From Allium sativum (taxonomy: Eukaryota; Streptophyta; Magnoliopsida; Asparagales; Amaryllidaceae), in contig CM060912.1 in NCBI GenBank assembly GCA_030737875.1, positions 460,044,310 to 460,108,309 on the forward strand: DNA of 64,000 nucleotides, written 5' to 3'. Positions within the stretch are counted from its first letter, which is position 1; each line of letters begins with the position of its first letter. Made by a program: the position numbers and the translations under genes. This document shows, piece after piece, positions 23,577 through 36,619 of the stretch. The notes under the pieces were generated by a model, which saw only the letters and a program-made list of their open reading frames with translations, was not told the DNA's origin and did not search any database.

Positions 23577-23770
23577 AAGGACAAGCCACACGAATTCCCC
23601 GTGTGCTCTCAGTACTTCATGGTAAGTATAATTTCATTTGTTGAAACTACTTAATATTTTATTTAAATTTTCTAGTGAATTTATTCATCTTATAAATATA
23701 ATTTTAGCTTGAGGTAATTGGTAATGGAGGCGACCCTAATGGACATGACGCTGGATATTACAATGTGTAG
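23577..23770 (+). pseudogene. Unrecognised two-exon gene fragment (C-terminal)
   Basis: An open piece (15 codons, KDKPHEFPVCSQYFM) directly follows an in-frame TAG at 23574-23576 and ends at a donor GTAAGT at 23622. After an 86-bp intron ending TTTTAG, a second exon at 23708-23770 continues in frame with LEVIGNGGDPNGHDAGYYNV and a stop. The codon periodicity and clean splice sites look genic, but I do not recognise the family. Element D inserted only about 50 bp downstream. Confidence 0.45.
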
Positions 23771-23820
23771 TTTTGAACAGCTTTCCAATTATCTCTTGGT
23801 CGATTTTTTTACAAAATGTA

Positions 23821-26547
23821 TGTAACACCCCACGTCCATTAATGTCACTCACTAAGGGAATGCATTAACTTTCATGGAGTATTATAAGGGTATAGAACAG
23901 AATATCACAAGACAGATATATAAAATGGTACTTACGAAAATTCAAAATTTATTCATTGCAGCGGAAAAGCAAAACATGTTTGGTTAAAACATCAAAACCA
24001 CATGCTAAAGCCAAGTACACAAATATCCATCTTGTACAAAATTATTATCAGAGTACATAAAAGTAAAACCATAATCCCACTCCAAATAGCCATAATGAAA
24101 AAGAGATAAAGCTGAGCATTACTTTCAACACTTCCAAGCACTTCAAGAAGAAAGGAATCCAAGTCAAGCTTCACTATTCCCACCGTGAGGACTTGGGGGA
24201 GGGAAGAAAGAAAAGAGGTGAAACAAAAAGGGGTCAGACATAAGTCTGGCGAGTCTAGTGCCTTTAACAATATAATCAGTAAAGTAACAGGATAAGAACA
24301 TAAACTGGATATAAGAGATGACTGTAACATAAGCAGACATGACAAGGTAACAAGATGAACAAGATGCAACGTTGACTGCGCTTCAAATCACTATAAGATA
24401 ATTCCTACACTGCACCATTGCTAGTTCCATACTGAAAGTTGATGCCTCTTACTAAACATAGTAACAATAATAATGATGGTAGTTTCGTGTACTCCTAGCT
24501 GCTTTCATAGGTGCCGCCTGCTCCTATCTCCACTAGTTGTACCCACTACCCTCCCCATTCGATCGGCTCCCTAACTCGTAGATACACGTGCTGGTCCCAC
24601 CGTAGGGTGTATCACTCCCTGAAGTGGAAACCCGATACTACTAAAATGCACAGCTTATACCTACACGATGCAACAGCGTCTTACCTATCAGCCCAGACCC
24701 ATGCACGCACATGACTCCGTTGGAATTGCACTGCCATCGCTAACTCTTTATTGACCTCTTACAATCAACCCCAGTAAGCGTGTCCAATCCTCGACCTAGT
24801 TCGAGCTCACATAGATACTAAATGGGTTATTGGTTAAGTGTTTTAATTATGTTTCACATGCTACCCATGTTACCCACTTAACCCTTTTATCATTCCCATG
24901 CCTTACCACATGTATTATCTTGATTAAGTGTTCATTAATTCATTATAATCATAATCTTGCAAGACCTCCCATATTAGATTGTCGTTTTGCGGTTACTAGA
25001 TATGCCGGGCGGTTCCGAGCAGTCTTATACCGCAAGCCGAATCTAACCTCATGTCTTTGCATTATTACACTTCTAATTTCTGCCTTTAACCTCTCACATT
25101 AGATTACCAAATTGTGGTTGCTGGATGTGCTGGGCGGTTTCGGGCAGTCTTATACCACAATTTGAATCTAACCTCGTGTCTTAGGCGTTCATTATCGCTT
25201 TCTTGATTAAAGTCCCAGTTTTAAGTCTTGGATTAAAATATACTCCAATTACCCATGATTTCCAACCTAAATTATGTTTATAGTTTTAATCCAAATTAGG
25301 CCTGTAATCTTATGTATACATGTTATACCAAATTACGCCCAAATTAATTTGCGTTCATCGTTATTAAAAATTCTTGCCAAAACTCATGTATACAAATTAT
25401 ATCTAATTATGCTCACTCCAACTTATGCCAAGTCTCATGTATACAATTTATACACAATTATGCTCAAATTGATTTATGCCAATAATCTTATTTTATTACA
25501 AATTTTCCCAAACTTTTCCCGATCATTTAAACGTTATTCGTACGCAAATCTCAACGTAATATGTTAGGCTCGAAGTTAGCCTAATCTCATTAAAAAAAAG
25601 AAGGGAAGAGAATCATGTCATCAAAATTGGCATAAAAGAGACATATGAAACATGAACTGGCATAGAATAATAAAATAGATCCAATTAGGCATATGATGAC
25701 AGTGATTTGGGAATGAATCTGAAAGATAAGAATTTACAAAGTTGATATGTTTCATCTTGCAGGCATGTTCATAAAATCCGATTTACGATCCTATCACAAT
25801 CACTTTTTAATTAATTATATGTGAAAGTAACATAGACTCACAGTAATAGGATTTAGGAGAGAGGATAGTTCTGGGTTCTGATTTCTGAATTTGATTAGCT
25901 AAATGTTGTTGCAGAATTTGATTCTGATCTTCCAATTTGAATACTCTAATTCTGATTTGCTTTAGAGAAGAGAGGCTAGTTTAATTTAGACTAGAGCAAC
26001 ATGGAGGCGCCATGGATGAATAACAATGAGATTAGGGTTAGGTTTATGGGTACTTTATAGATGCTTTAGGTGAATTAGGACCCTTAGATTAGATTAGGAT
26101 CCATCAGAACCATCCAAACCAGATAGACACGTCATCCAGCCAATCCCAGAAGGACACATCAGCCCTAGGCCTCAAAAACACGTCTTCCAGATCTGGGAAG
26201 ATGGGGGTCGACACCCCTATAGGGGGTCGACACCTATATCGACTCCCCGGGGGTGTCGACACCCTAGAGCGGGAGATTTCCCGCTCACCCAGATTTTCTG
26301 ATTTTGATTTTTGAACTCGTTTTTTATTTTTAATTATTATTTTAATTTAAATTCTGCTTTAAACTGAAAACTTCCAAGCTTCATAACGTCTTCATATGAT
26401 ATCCGATTAACGCAAACTCGGACTCTATTCCAAGTAGAATTCCGAGACGAACGCAACGGCGCGACCCGTTTCCTCTAATTCTTCTTATAAAAATTAAGTA
26501 TTCTTTAATTATCCCTTATGTCATGTTTTAAAATACGGGTTATTACA
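23821..26547 (-). repeat. 3' LTR of element D (2,727 bp)
   Basis: It pairs with 41535-44383. In element orientation it runs from TGTAATAACCCG at 26547 to GGGGTGTTACA at 23821. It is about 120 bp shorter than the 5' LTR because a segment equivalent to about 42549-42668 is missing next to a GGTTAAGTG word, as expected of a deletion between short repeats. It contains GTCGAC-rich palindromic DNA and an E2F-like palindrome at 26267-26286. No genes. Confidence 0.95.
26267..26286. promoter_or_regulatory. E2F-like palindrome in the 3' LTR of element D
   Basis: GAGCGGGAGATTTCCCGCTC is a near-perfect palindrome containing TTTCCCGC, an exact match to the E2F consensus TTTSSCGC. It is followed on the minus strand by a cluster of GTCGAC sites. 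The same unit is in the other D LTR and, as a perfect palindrome, at 63346-63365. Confidence 0.6.
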
Positions 26548-26560
26548 TTCTCCCCTCATC
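26548..26560 (-). other. Polypurine tract of element D
   Basis: The minus strand reads GATGAGGGGAGAA immediately before LTR start TGTAATAACCCG, preceded by GGGGACGAAATCC. Confidence 0.85.
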
Positions 26561-27157
26561 AAAGGATTTCGTCCCCGAAATCTTCAAGTTAAGAAGAATG
26601 TATCCTACCATCCAAGCATCCATCTATTCATCCATCATCCACAAACATCCATTGTCCTTAAAATATTTCTAAATCTATATGAACATATGCAAAAGTGTGT
26701 GTATATGTCTCCTATCTAATTCAAAGACCAGGCGATCTACTGATTCAGTTGACCTCCTTAATGCAAAACATGATAGTGCCATGCATCCATTATGTATGCA
26801 AAAGAATCATAATAATACATATCATTTCTATATGAGTGCACAACCATTCATTCAAATGCAACATCCATATGATAACACATTTAATATACATCCATTAACT
26901 TAAATATGCACACTCATTCATATGCAATATGAAAAAGATTGAGCCGATCTAGTGCCTAATGTGTGTGTAAATGCATCCACGAGCAACCAGTAGCAAACAC
27001 TTACATCCACTTGCATCCACCAAACATAACATGTCTCAAACACATGTTTACAACCATAGGATTTTCTATCTAAGGGTCGAAGACATAATCGAGAGGATAT
27101 ACTAAACGATAGAACAAGTATAAACAACCCGGTAGAAAAAGGAGAAGTTAAGAATAT
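26561..27157 (-). other. 3' untranslated internal region of element D
   Basis: About 600 bp lie between the chromodomain tail and the PPT. It contains many ATGCA and CATCCA words and no supported gene. Confidence 0.6.
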
Positions 27158-29512
27158 ACCCTCAAAAAGGAAAGGGTACGACGCGCGTATATTGTCTTCA
27201 GTCTCCCAACTCGTGTCTCGTTGATCGTCTCCCTGCTGGACTTTAGCCAACTTGACCTCTCGGTTGCTTAATTTTTTGACCTCTGATCCAAGGATGCATG
27301 TAGGAGCTCGTCAAATCGTGGCAACTCGCTCTACTTCCACTTCTCTAAGCATGCTCGGCTCTACTACTTCCGCGGTATCATGTAAAAACTTTCGCAAATG
27401 CGGCACATGATATACGTCATGAACACCACTAAGTTTCTTGGGCAACTTCACTCTGTTGGCAATCTGTCCAATTTATTCTATAATAGGGAATGGCCCTATG
27501 AACCTTGGTGCCAATTTCCCTACAGACCCAAAACGAACTACATTCCTCGACGGTGATACTTTAATAAAGACCAACATATGACTTTTGTCGGTCCTGTGCC
27601 GTCTTCATGCATCTTCGAATCAAGTCTATCTTCTCTGAAGTTTGCTTAATCATCTCGGGCCAAAGCAAAATCTTATCCATAGAATCCTACCAACAAGTCG
27701 GTGATCGGCAAGGTCGTCCATATAGAGCCTTGAAAGGTGCCATGCCAATACTAGTCTGATAGTTGTTGTTGTAGGCGAACTCTACTAATGGAAGATGTTC
27801 CTCCCATGTCCCTCCAAAGTCCAAGATGCATAACCTCAAAAGATCTTCTAGAATCTGATTCACTCTTTCTGTTTGGCCGTCCGTCTGAGGGTGATAAGCG
27901 GTGTTCAAACACAATTTCGTTCCTACCGCCTCTTGCAAGCTCTTCCAAAACTCACTAGTGAAAATGGGATCTAGGTCCCTTACGATACTAAAAGGTATGT
28001 CGTGTAGACGAACTATCTCTTGGAGATAAACAGATGCTAACCATGCCGCTGTTCTTTTACTCTTGACGGGAATAAAATGGGAGCTCTTGGTAAGTCTATC
28101 TACCACTACCCAAATCCCCATATTACCCTTCCTTGACCTCGGCAACCCATCGACGAAATCCATGGAAACACTCTCCCACTTCCACTGCGGAACCTCTAAA
28201 GGGTGAAGCAAACCACCAGGCTTCTTTTTCTCAGCCTTGACTTGTTGGCGCACTAAGCATCTAGAAACGAACTCAGCCACATCCTTCTTCATTCCGGCCC
28301 AAAAGCAAACTCGCTTCATGTCCGTATACATCTTGTCACCATCGGGATGTATGGTTAGCTTAGAACGATGTGCTTCTTCAAGGATTGTCTTTCTCAAACT
28401 CTCATCTCGAGATACACAAAGTCTCCCGTCTCTACGCAATCAACCTTTGTCATCTATAGTGTACCTACTAAGATGGCTCAAAGACTCCCCTCTGGTGAGC
28501 TGGTCTACTATCTCTATCAACCATGGGTCATCTCGCTGTGCCGCACCTATCTGTCCCAACAGCGTAGGTCGTACCTCTAACGATGCCAACAAACCAGGTA
28601 CATAATCAATAGAGGGTGTAAAGTCAAAGGTAGAGATATACTCTAAACTCTGCCGCTCGACAAACAATGGACTCAAAGTCAACTTCTTTCTACTCAAGGC
28701 ATCAGCTACAACATTACCCTTGCCTAGGGTATATGCAATCTCAAAATCGTAGGATGTTAAGAACTCCATCCACCTTTGTTGCCTTAAGTTTAAATCTTTT
28801 TGGGAGAACAAGTACTTTAGTCACTTATGGTCTGTATACAACTCAAACCTCTCACCAAGCAAATAGTGATGCCAAGTCTTAAGCACAAAAACTATGGCAG
28901 CTAACTCTAAGTCGTGGGTAGGGTAATTCTTCTCATGGAGCTTCAACTGCCTTCCACCATAACATATCACCATTCCCTCTTGCATCAAAACTGCGCCAAG
29001 CCCTGTCCCGCAAGCATCGGTATACACTGTGAACGGCTTACTCCCATCTGACAAAACTAAAACTGGAGTTGTCGTCAATGCCCTCTTCAAACGTTGGAAA
29101 GCATAGTTACAGTCAACATCCCAAGAAAAGGTCAAATTCTTTTTCGTCAACCATGTAAGTAGGGCTGATATCTTAGCAAAGTCTTTAATGAACTTTCTGT
29201 AATAGCCCGCCAAACCAAGAAAACTTCTTACTTCTGTTGCATTCTTAGGAACCTTCCAATATTGGATTGCCACCACCTTCATGGGATCCACTGATATCCC
29301 TTCCTTAGAGACCATGTGTCCTAAGATTCTCACTTCCTTCCTCCAAAAATGACATTTGGAGAACTTAGCTTTGAGTTGATGTGCTCGAAGGGTCTCTAAG
29401 GCTTCCCTAAGATGTAGGGCATGCTCTTCCTCGCTTCCAGAGAATATCAAAATATCATCCACAAAGACCACCATGAACTTGTTTAGAAACTACCTAAACA
29501 CCTTACTCATCA
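27158..29512 (-). pseudogene. Element D pol, second part: RT C-terminus, RNase H, integrase, chromodomain tail
   Basis: It resumes directly after element E with [16 protein letters not shown], the RT catalytic FVDD box. The RNase H region ([32 protein letters not shown]), the integrase zinc module and the catalytic core (MDFVDGLP, HPQTDGQTERVNQ) follow. Stops lie at about 29486, 28820-28818, 28442-28440 and 27686-27684, and a frameshift separates the core from the GPF module and the tail near 27158-27600 (SWETEDNIRASYPFLF). One integrase zinc-ligand cysteine is replaced: CLVRQQ, where sibling elements have CxxC. The IVRDLDP box is also altered relative to IVSDRDP. This copy cannot supply a working pol. 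Confidence 0.92.
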
Positions 29513-32082
29513 TGTGACGGCCCGCCCCGCACCAGTCGACATTTCCTCCGAAAGTGCGCTGTACACAAGCCCGACTAGCCCGAAACGGTCGCCAAAGAAA
29601 GGAAAGAAGAGAATGAACTAATCAAGAACCTGTAGAATGTCTCACAGCATAGGGAATAAAATATAATAATAACATACTTGACATAAAACAGGTGAGACAG
29701 TGCATAAGCTGAAACTAAACATCATAGCAGCGGAAAATCCAAATACAGCTTATGTTCCACATCATCATTATTACAACTTTAAAACTGTCTCTAAAGAAAA
29801 AGAAAGGAAGGGTGCACTACTAATGCTCAAAGTAGTGACTAGCAGCGACACAGGTAGAATATCTATATATATCATACGTGACAGCCTCCTGCTCGTCTCC
29901 GGTACAGCTACTCATACATCACCAGCTAACCTATCTCTAGTCTGCTCGTGATAGCATGCAGAGTAATAAGAAGAGACATCAAACTCTGGGTCAGACAAAA
30001 GTCTGGTATGAGCGATAAGCAGCAAAACAGAACAATAACAGGTATACTAAACCATACCTGAACCTGGACCTGCAACCAAAGAGTTAGCACTATATACTGT
30101 ACAATACTCTAAGGTGCCACTAACACATGGTACGAAGAATACGGGGGCGGGGGTGTGCATGTCATAGTGATGGCAAACAAATCAAGCATGGCAACCATCC
30201 TCACGTCTCTCACTCAGTGCGTAAAGCATACGATGTCCACCACTCTCAACCACTAGACCCATCGAAGTAGTGACAAAGTTCGACTTGTACGACTACTGCT
30301 ACTACCAAGCTTACCCCACGGAGTAATGGCTAAATATTTACAAATGACCCCATTTCCCATTTCATTGGTCTGTAGCCCATTAGTCGTACCTAGACCATTG
30401 TGGTCCTGAATCCGTTCATGTACCCCCTACACATAGTGATCCAAAGTCATAGACATCGACAACCCCTTAGCACACATCCCGCAGTAAAGCCCAACTCATG
30501 AAGTTAACTCGTTGATTCCCAACTGGATCCTGAGTTTTACTTCCCATTTGGGTTTCCTTTGTATCTCGGGTTTTGGTTGAATTAGAGTTGGTCTTCGGAA
30601 GAGTCATCGCGTAATCGTAGCTCCAATCCGGTTCATTTCGGCTTACTTTAGTCAATTCGATTCGAATACATCACTCCTAGGCTTCCCGTTCGGTTCAGTG
30701 TTCCACTTCAGGTTGGTTCGGTTCGGTAGTTCCCATTATTCCGCTTCAGTCAGTTCGGTTCGGTGCTCATGAGTCCCGATCCGACTCGGTGCTTCACTCC
30801 AACTCCAGCTCCAAGCTTGGTCCTCCGATCTGACCCCGCTCCCTAGCTCTAGTCCGATCTGATCTCCACGCCCTTGCTTCCGATCTGATCCCCTACTCAG
30901 CTCTGATCTGCTTCCCAACCCAACTCCAACTCTTTTCAAATGACCCTCCTTCTTGCCAAGGCCCAGCTAGTGCCAAGTTCCGATCCGGTTCGTATTTTCC
31001 CTTTGCCCGATCCACCGACCTGATCCGAGCCTTATAATCCGATCCGATCTGAAACTCTGCACATTTCCTGCAACCTTTCCAGCGACTGTTTTACACCATA
31101 CGACGACGTTTTCGACCAATCTAACAGTTCTAATCAATCACAGAGCACACCATACAGTCATTGCAACATGTATAATCAACCACAACATCAAAACAACAAT
31201 ATGATGTATTAAAATGGATCAAACATAGTCAAAAATCCATATTTTCCCTTAATCATGTTTAGGCATAACTAATGATATAATTAGCAAAACTTAACCAAAT
31301 TATCCAAACTTTCTAACAGAGGCTTAAAACACCATTTTGAATTTTATAAATATTTTTCCAGATTTTTAACATGTATAAATTTGCTAATTATCACTATTTA
31401 CTCTTAATTAACCATAATTAGTGGGAAACTATGCAAATCACTCACATTGGCCACAAATTAACTTTAGATCTGAAATAAATCTCTGTTATGGCATTGTTCC
31501 CAAGGCTATACACCAGTTCTACCTCGATTCTTGTGCTAATCCTCTTTGATTTGATGTAGATTTGGCTTAATTAGTGATTAGAAGGTGATTTGGGGTGTTT
31601 TAGATGTTGAAGGCCATTACTAGGGTTCCAAGAATGAAAGTGGCGGCTGTGAAAGTGAGAAAAAGGGTGTTCTCTGAACCCTAACAGCCCTTAAATACCC
31701 CAAGTCCCGAAATTCCCCTTTGGGTCTTGCTGTTAATCACCCGGTTAAGCCCAATTAAGCTGTTTTTCACCATCTGAAACTTGTTTCAGCCATATCTCCC
31801 AAACGGTGAGTCCATTTGGCTATTGTGACCACTCTACGGAAAGGTAAACCATCATCCGAATCTAATGGAAGTGGTTTCAGGTCAAAACCCCTTTCCAATC
31901 AAAAGTTATGGCTGAAATAAAATTAGCTAGGGGCAAAACGCTCATTTAAAAATTGGCAAAAATTATGAACATGGTAAATGACCCCAATAGTCATCTCTCA
32001 AAGTTACATGACCATACGACTTCGCATGTGAAAGAAATAAATATTCTACGATCCTTCGATGCGTATAATGCGGGTCGTTACA
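29513..32082 (-). repeat. 3' LTR of element E (2,570 bp)
   Basis: It is collinear with 36820-39400. It includes a stretch at about 30640-31050 dominated by CGGTTCGGTTC and CCGATCCGATC words (degenerate short tandem repeats), and an AT-rich part with TTAATTA runs. No gene is supported inside it. Confidence 0.95.
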
Positions 32083-32095
32083 CTCTTCCCCCCTT
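32083..32095 (-). other. Polypurine tract of element E
   Basis: The minus strand reads AAGGGGGGAAGAG immediately before TGTAACGACCCG. Confidence 0.88.
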
Positions 32096-32239
32096 CAAAA
32101 ATTTCGTCCCCGAAATTCCTTAACCTAAAACATACAAAGGATCACGCATGCCTACCAATCATATACAACAATCAAACATGCAAAACAGATAAAACAAACC
32201 TATCCTAGCATGCGGAAAGACTAAATCGAAACTGAAATC

Positions 32240-35200
32240 TTACCAGGCGAAGAGTTCTGGATACGTCTTCCTAATGCCCTCCTCTGTCTCCCAAGTACAG
32301 TCATTCTCATTCTCGCCCCACTGAACTTTGACTAGATTCACCGCTTTCCTTTGAAGTTGCTTCGTATCGTTTCCAACAATATGCATAGGCTTGCGGTTCT
32401 CAACCGCCTCGGGTTCAACTTCGATATCTTCCAACTGATCAGGTGAAATAGTCACATCTGGGTTGTGTACGAACTTCCTTAACTGGGAAACATGAAATAC
32501 GTTATGAACTCCTACCATCTTCTATAGTAATTCAACTTTATATGCCAAATTCCCAATTTGCTCAAGAACTGGGAATGGACCAACAAATCTTGGTGCTAAC
32601 TTGCCTCTCCTGCCAAATCGTATCACGCTCTTCAACGGAGAAATCTTGACAAACACCAAGTCGCCAATGGAGAACTTTAATTCTCTTCTCCTCTTATCAG
32701 CATAACTTTTCTACCTATCTTGGGCAGCCTTCATTCGCTGTTGGATAACCTTAATATTAGCTGAAGTTTCTCTTATCACATCTGGTCCAAGCACAAACTT
32801 CTCACCAGTTTCTAACCAACATCACGGTGAGTTACACGGTCTTCCATTCAAAGCTTCAAATGGAGCCATGCCAATACTGGATTGGTAACTATTATTATAT
32901 GCAAACTCTACTAGATGCAAATGGTCATCCCATGATCCACCAAAGTCTAATATGCAAGCTCTCAAGAGATCTTCTAACACTCGATTCACCCTCTCTATCT
33001 GACTGTCGGTTTGAGGATGATACGCGGTACTGAGATGTAATTCTGATCCTAACGCCTCTTGTAAGCTCTTCCAAAATCCACTAATGAACAACGGATCTTG
33101 GTCACTCACAATGCCTTTGGGTATTCCATGAAATCTCACTACCCACTTTACATAGAGTTCAACTAACTTAGATGCCGTTCTGTTCGACTTGACGGGTATA
33201 AATCTTGCACTCTTGGTCAATCGGTCCACAATCACCCAAATGCTATCATGACCCGATCTAGTCCTTGGTAACCCATCAATGAAATCCATTGAGACTTGTT
33301 ACCATTTCCATTCTGGAATCTCTAATGGTTGTAACAAACCACTAGGCTTCTTTTGCTCAGCTTTAACTAGCTGGCAGTTCATGCATTTGGATATAAACTT
33401 CCCAGTGTCTCTTTTCATCCCTTCTCAGTAGTAAGTCTGCTTCATGTCTCGATACATCTTGTTACCACCGGGGTGTATAATCAGTTTTGAGTGATGATAT
33501 TCTCTAAGCACTTCATCTCTCAATCCGTTGACATTGGGTACAACTAGTCTTCCATTCTTCCTAAGCCATCCATCTCGATCAAGCCCATACTTGCTCATCT
33601 CTTCATCGATTCCCATCTCTAACTTTGAGATGATTTCCAATAGGTTACGATCGTTCCTCTGACTGGAACCAATCCTCTCAATTAAAGTGGGTCTGATCGT
33701 CAAACTTGCTAACATTTCTGGATCCAATTCGCACTTTGGTCTGAAATCATACCCCGCGATGTACTCTAGTTGCTTCCATTCTAGAAACATAGCCCCTAAA
33801 ATGGCATGTCTTCTACTCAATGCATCAGCTACCGCATTGCCCTTTCCTGGTGTGTATGCGATATCTAAATCATAGGAAGCTAAGAATTCCAACCATCATT
33901 GCTGTCGGAGATTTAGATCCTTCTGAGAGAAGAGATACTTTAACGATTTATGATCGGTAAACAACTTGAATCTTTCTCCCAAGAGATAATGTCTCCACAT
34001 CTTCAATGCGAATACGATCGCTGCCAATTCCAAATCATGGGTAGGATATCTTTTCTCATGCAGTTTCAGTTGTCGACTTGCATAAGCTACAACCCTACCT
34101 CCTTGCATCAATACAGCACCTAGTCCGGTACCACATGCATCTGTGTATACCGTCATCTCTTCATTCCCCTTAGGAATGACTAACATTGATGCACATGTCA
34201 ACTTATCCTTTAGACTCTTAAATGCATTCTCACACTTTTCGTCCTAGACGAAAGCTTGATTCTTCTTGGTCAACTGAGTCAACGGTGCTGCTATCTTGGA
34301 GAAGTCTTGGATAAACTTACGATAATATCCAGCTAACCCCAAGAAACTTCTTATGTCTGTTGCATTCTTGGGCGTAGACCAATCTTGTACCATAGCCACC
34401 TTCGTAGGGTCCACAGCGATACCATTTTCTGAAACAACATGGCCCAAGAATCTCGGTTCCCTCCTCCAGAAGTGACACTTAGAAAACTTTTCTTTCAATT
34501 GGTGTTTTCTCAACACCTCCATCACTATCCTCAAGTGTTCCTTGTGTTCTTCCTCTGTCTTCGAATAAACAAGTATATCGTCCACGAACACAAGAACAAA
34601 CTTATTCAATTGATCTCTGAATACTCTATTCATAAGATTCACAAAATATGCTGGTGCATTGGTCAACCCAAATGGCATGACTAACCACTCATAAAATCCA
34701 GATGGCGTCCGAAATGTCGTTTTAGCTATACTCTCAGCTTCCACTCTAAGATGATGAAAACCTGTCGCGAGATCCAACTGGGAGAACACTCTCGCGCCAC
34801 TCAACTGATCAAACAAATCATCTATCCGCGGTAGAGGATACTTATTCTTCCTCGTTACCTTATTCAGCTTGCGGTAGTCCACACACAATCGAAGGGAACC
34901 ATCTGCCTTGGTAGCAAACACAACTGGTGCTCCCCACTCAGAAACACTTCTTCTAATAAATCCTTTCTTCAATAGATCACTTACTTGCACCCCGAGCTCT
35001 CGCTGCTCCCTTGGCGCCACACGACGAAGTGGCATCACTATAGGTCTGGCATCTTTCACTAAATCAATACGGAACTCAATCTTTCGATGTGGTGGAAGCC
35101 CAGTCACTTCCTCTAAGACGTCCGGATACTGGCCAACCACAGGTAAAACCGACAACTCATCATGCGGGATGCCGAGGGAATTTAGAAAACTGGCCAGTAC

Positions 35201-36619
35201 CCCATCACTAGGTAGACCATCAAACACTACCCTCCGCCCATCATTTGCTCTAGCTGTCACCAAAAAGCCCTCACAGCCTACCACCACCCCGTATCTTTGG
35301 AGCCAATCGCCTCCCAAAATAATGCCAAACCCAGTAAAGCCCAAAACAAAGCAATCACAAACAAACATGCATCCATGACTCGATAAGACCACATTACGAC
35401 AAATCATGCTAAGGCTAGTCGAACGACCAATCAGGTTCGTTACTATTAAAGGTCTATCGACGATCTCGGGTTCCAATCCCAACCTATCCACCAGGTCACT
35501 AGATATGAAGGAACTGGAAGCTCCGGTATCAAACAAAACTCTAACAGGAACATCATAAACAGAAAGCATACCTTGAATAACGACATTCTTTCCCTTCTCC
35601 GCCGCAGTTGGGGCATTCGACGAAGAAGGAACAACATTAAGGGCATATGCTTTCACCGTCTGCTTTTCTTTAGGGGGTTGCGGACACTTGTCCTTGTGAT
35701 GTCCCACTTAGCCACAGTTGAAGCACTTCCTATCCGCTGGCTTGGCCCGACAATTACTAGCATAATGACCCTTCTTACCACAGCTGAAGCACTCAACATC
35801 TTTCTTATTCTTTTTCTTCTGGCCATCCATGGTCTGATTCTGCTTTCTCTTATTCTAAGAACCATTCTTGCCTCCACCGCTTGCTTGCGGCTTTGGCTCC
35901 TCTGCAGATGCAACCTTAGTCTTCGACTTATGGTAAAGACTCTCTGACCTCAATGCTTTCCCCACAATCGATTCAAATGTCTCATCGATGTGGTTAATAA
36001 GCCTTTCCCCCAAGTACTGATCCAAACCTGTTATAAACTTCTCATTCTTCTTCTCGGGAGTGTCAATGAGGGATAATCCACACTTCGATAAAGTGTCAAA
36101 TTCGGCAATATACTCCGAGACAGCTCTGCCATTCTGCTTGAGTTCCAAGAATTTCTTAAACAACACTGACTTCTGGGCAGCTGGAATGAACTTATCACTA
36201 AAGCGAACCTTAAACTGATCCCAAGTAATCTGATCCTCGGGAGTGGCTGCCTTTATAGCATTCCACCAATTCATTGCCCGTCCTTGCAATTGACGGGACG
36301 CTAGCTTTCTTTTCATCGCATTCTCGATACCCAAGTCTTCGAAGATACGCTCACAGCTATCCAACCAATCTTGAACATCCGTGGTCAATACCATTCCTTG
36401 GAACGGCTTTCCACCAAGACTAGTGTAATCCTTGTTCAGCTTGGTGAAATCGGCCCTAGGCGCCTGCACCGCTGAACCACCACCACTACTGGCATTAGGA
36501 GCAGCCCCCTGAACATCTCTAAGCATCTCCCTCATGAGGTCGGTAAACATCGTCCTCATGTCAGCAGCATTCCCATTATTGGCTCCTCTACCGGCACCTC
36601 TTGCGTATCGGCTCATCAT
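32240..36619 (-). pseudogene. Element E gag-pol polyprotein: one frame of 1,459 codons with nine premature stops
   Basis: The polyprotein would give capsid, protease, RT/RNase H and integrase for copying and inserting the element. From the ATG at 36619 it shows Gag (MNWWNAIKAATPEDQITWDQF), two CCHC zinc knuckles (CFSCGKKGHYASNC; the second is broken by a stop), protease ([12 protein letters not shown]), RT ([28 protein letters not shown]), RNase H ([17 protein letters not shown]), integrase (IVSDQDPLF, HPQTDSQIERVN), the VGPFPVLEQ module and a chromodomain-like tail ending PELFAW. Premature stops lie at about 35857, 35710, 34244, 33895, 33424, 33300, 32821, 32713 and 32522. All pieces share one reading frame, so no net frameshift accumulated over 4.4 kb. 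The integrase D-D-E residues are still present. Confidence 0.93.

Noticed and set aside
23992..24369. 125-residue hydrophobic ORF in the 3' LTR of D
   Set aside because: It lies inside an LTR and is broken in the other LTR; there is no start context or family match.
34908..35378. 156-residue + strand ORF opposite element E pol
   Set aside because: It is the antisense shadow of the protease/RT coding region.
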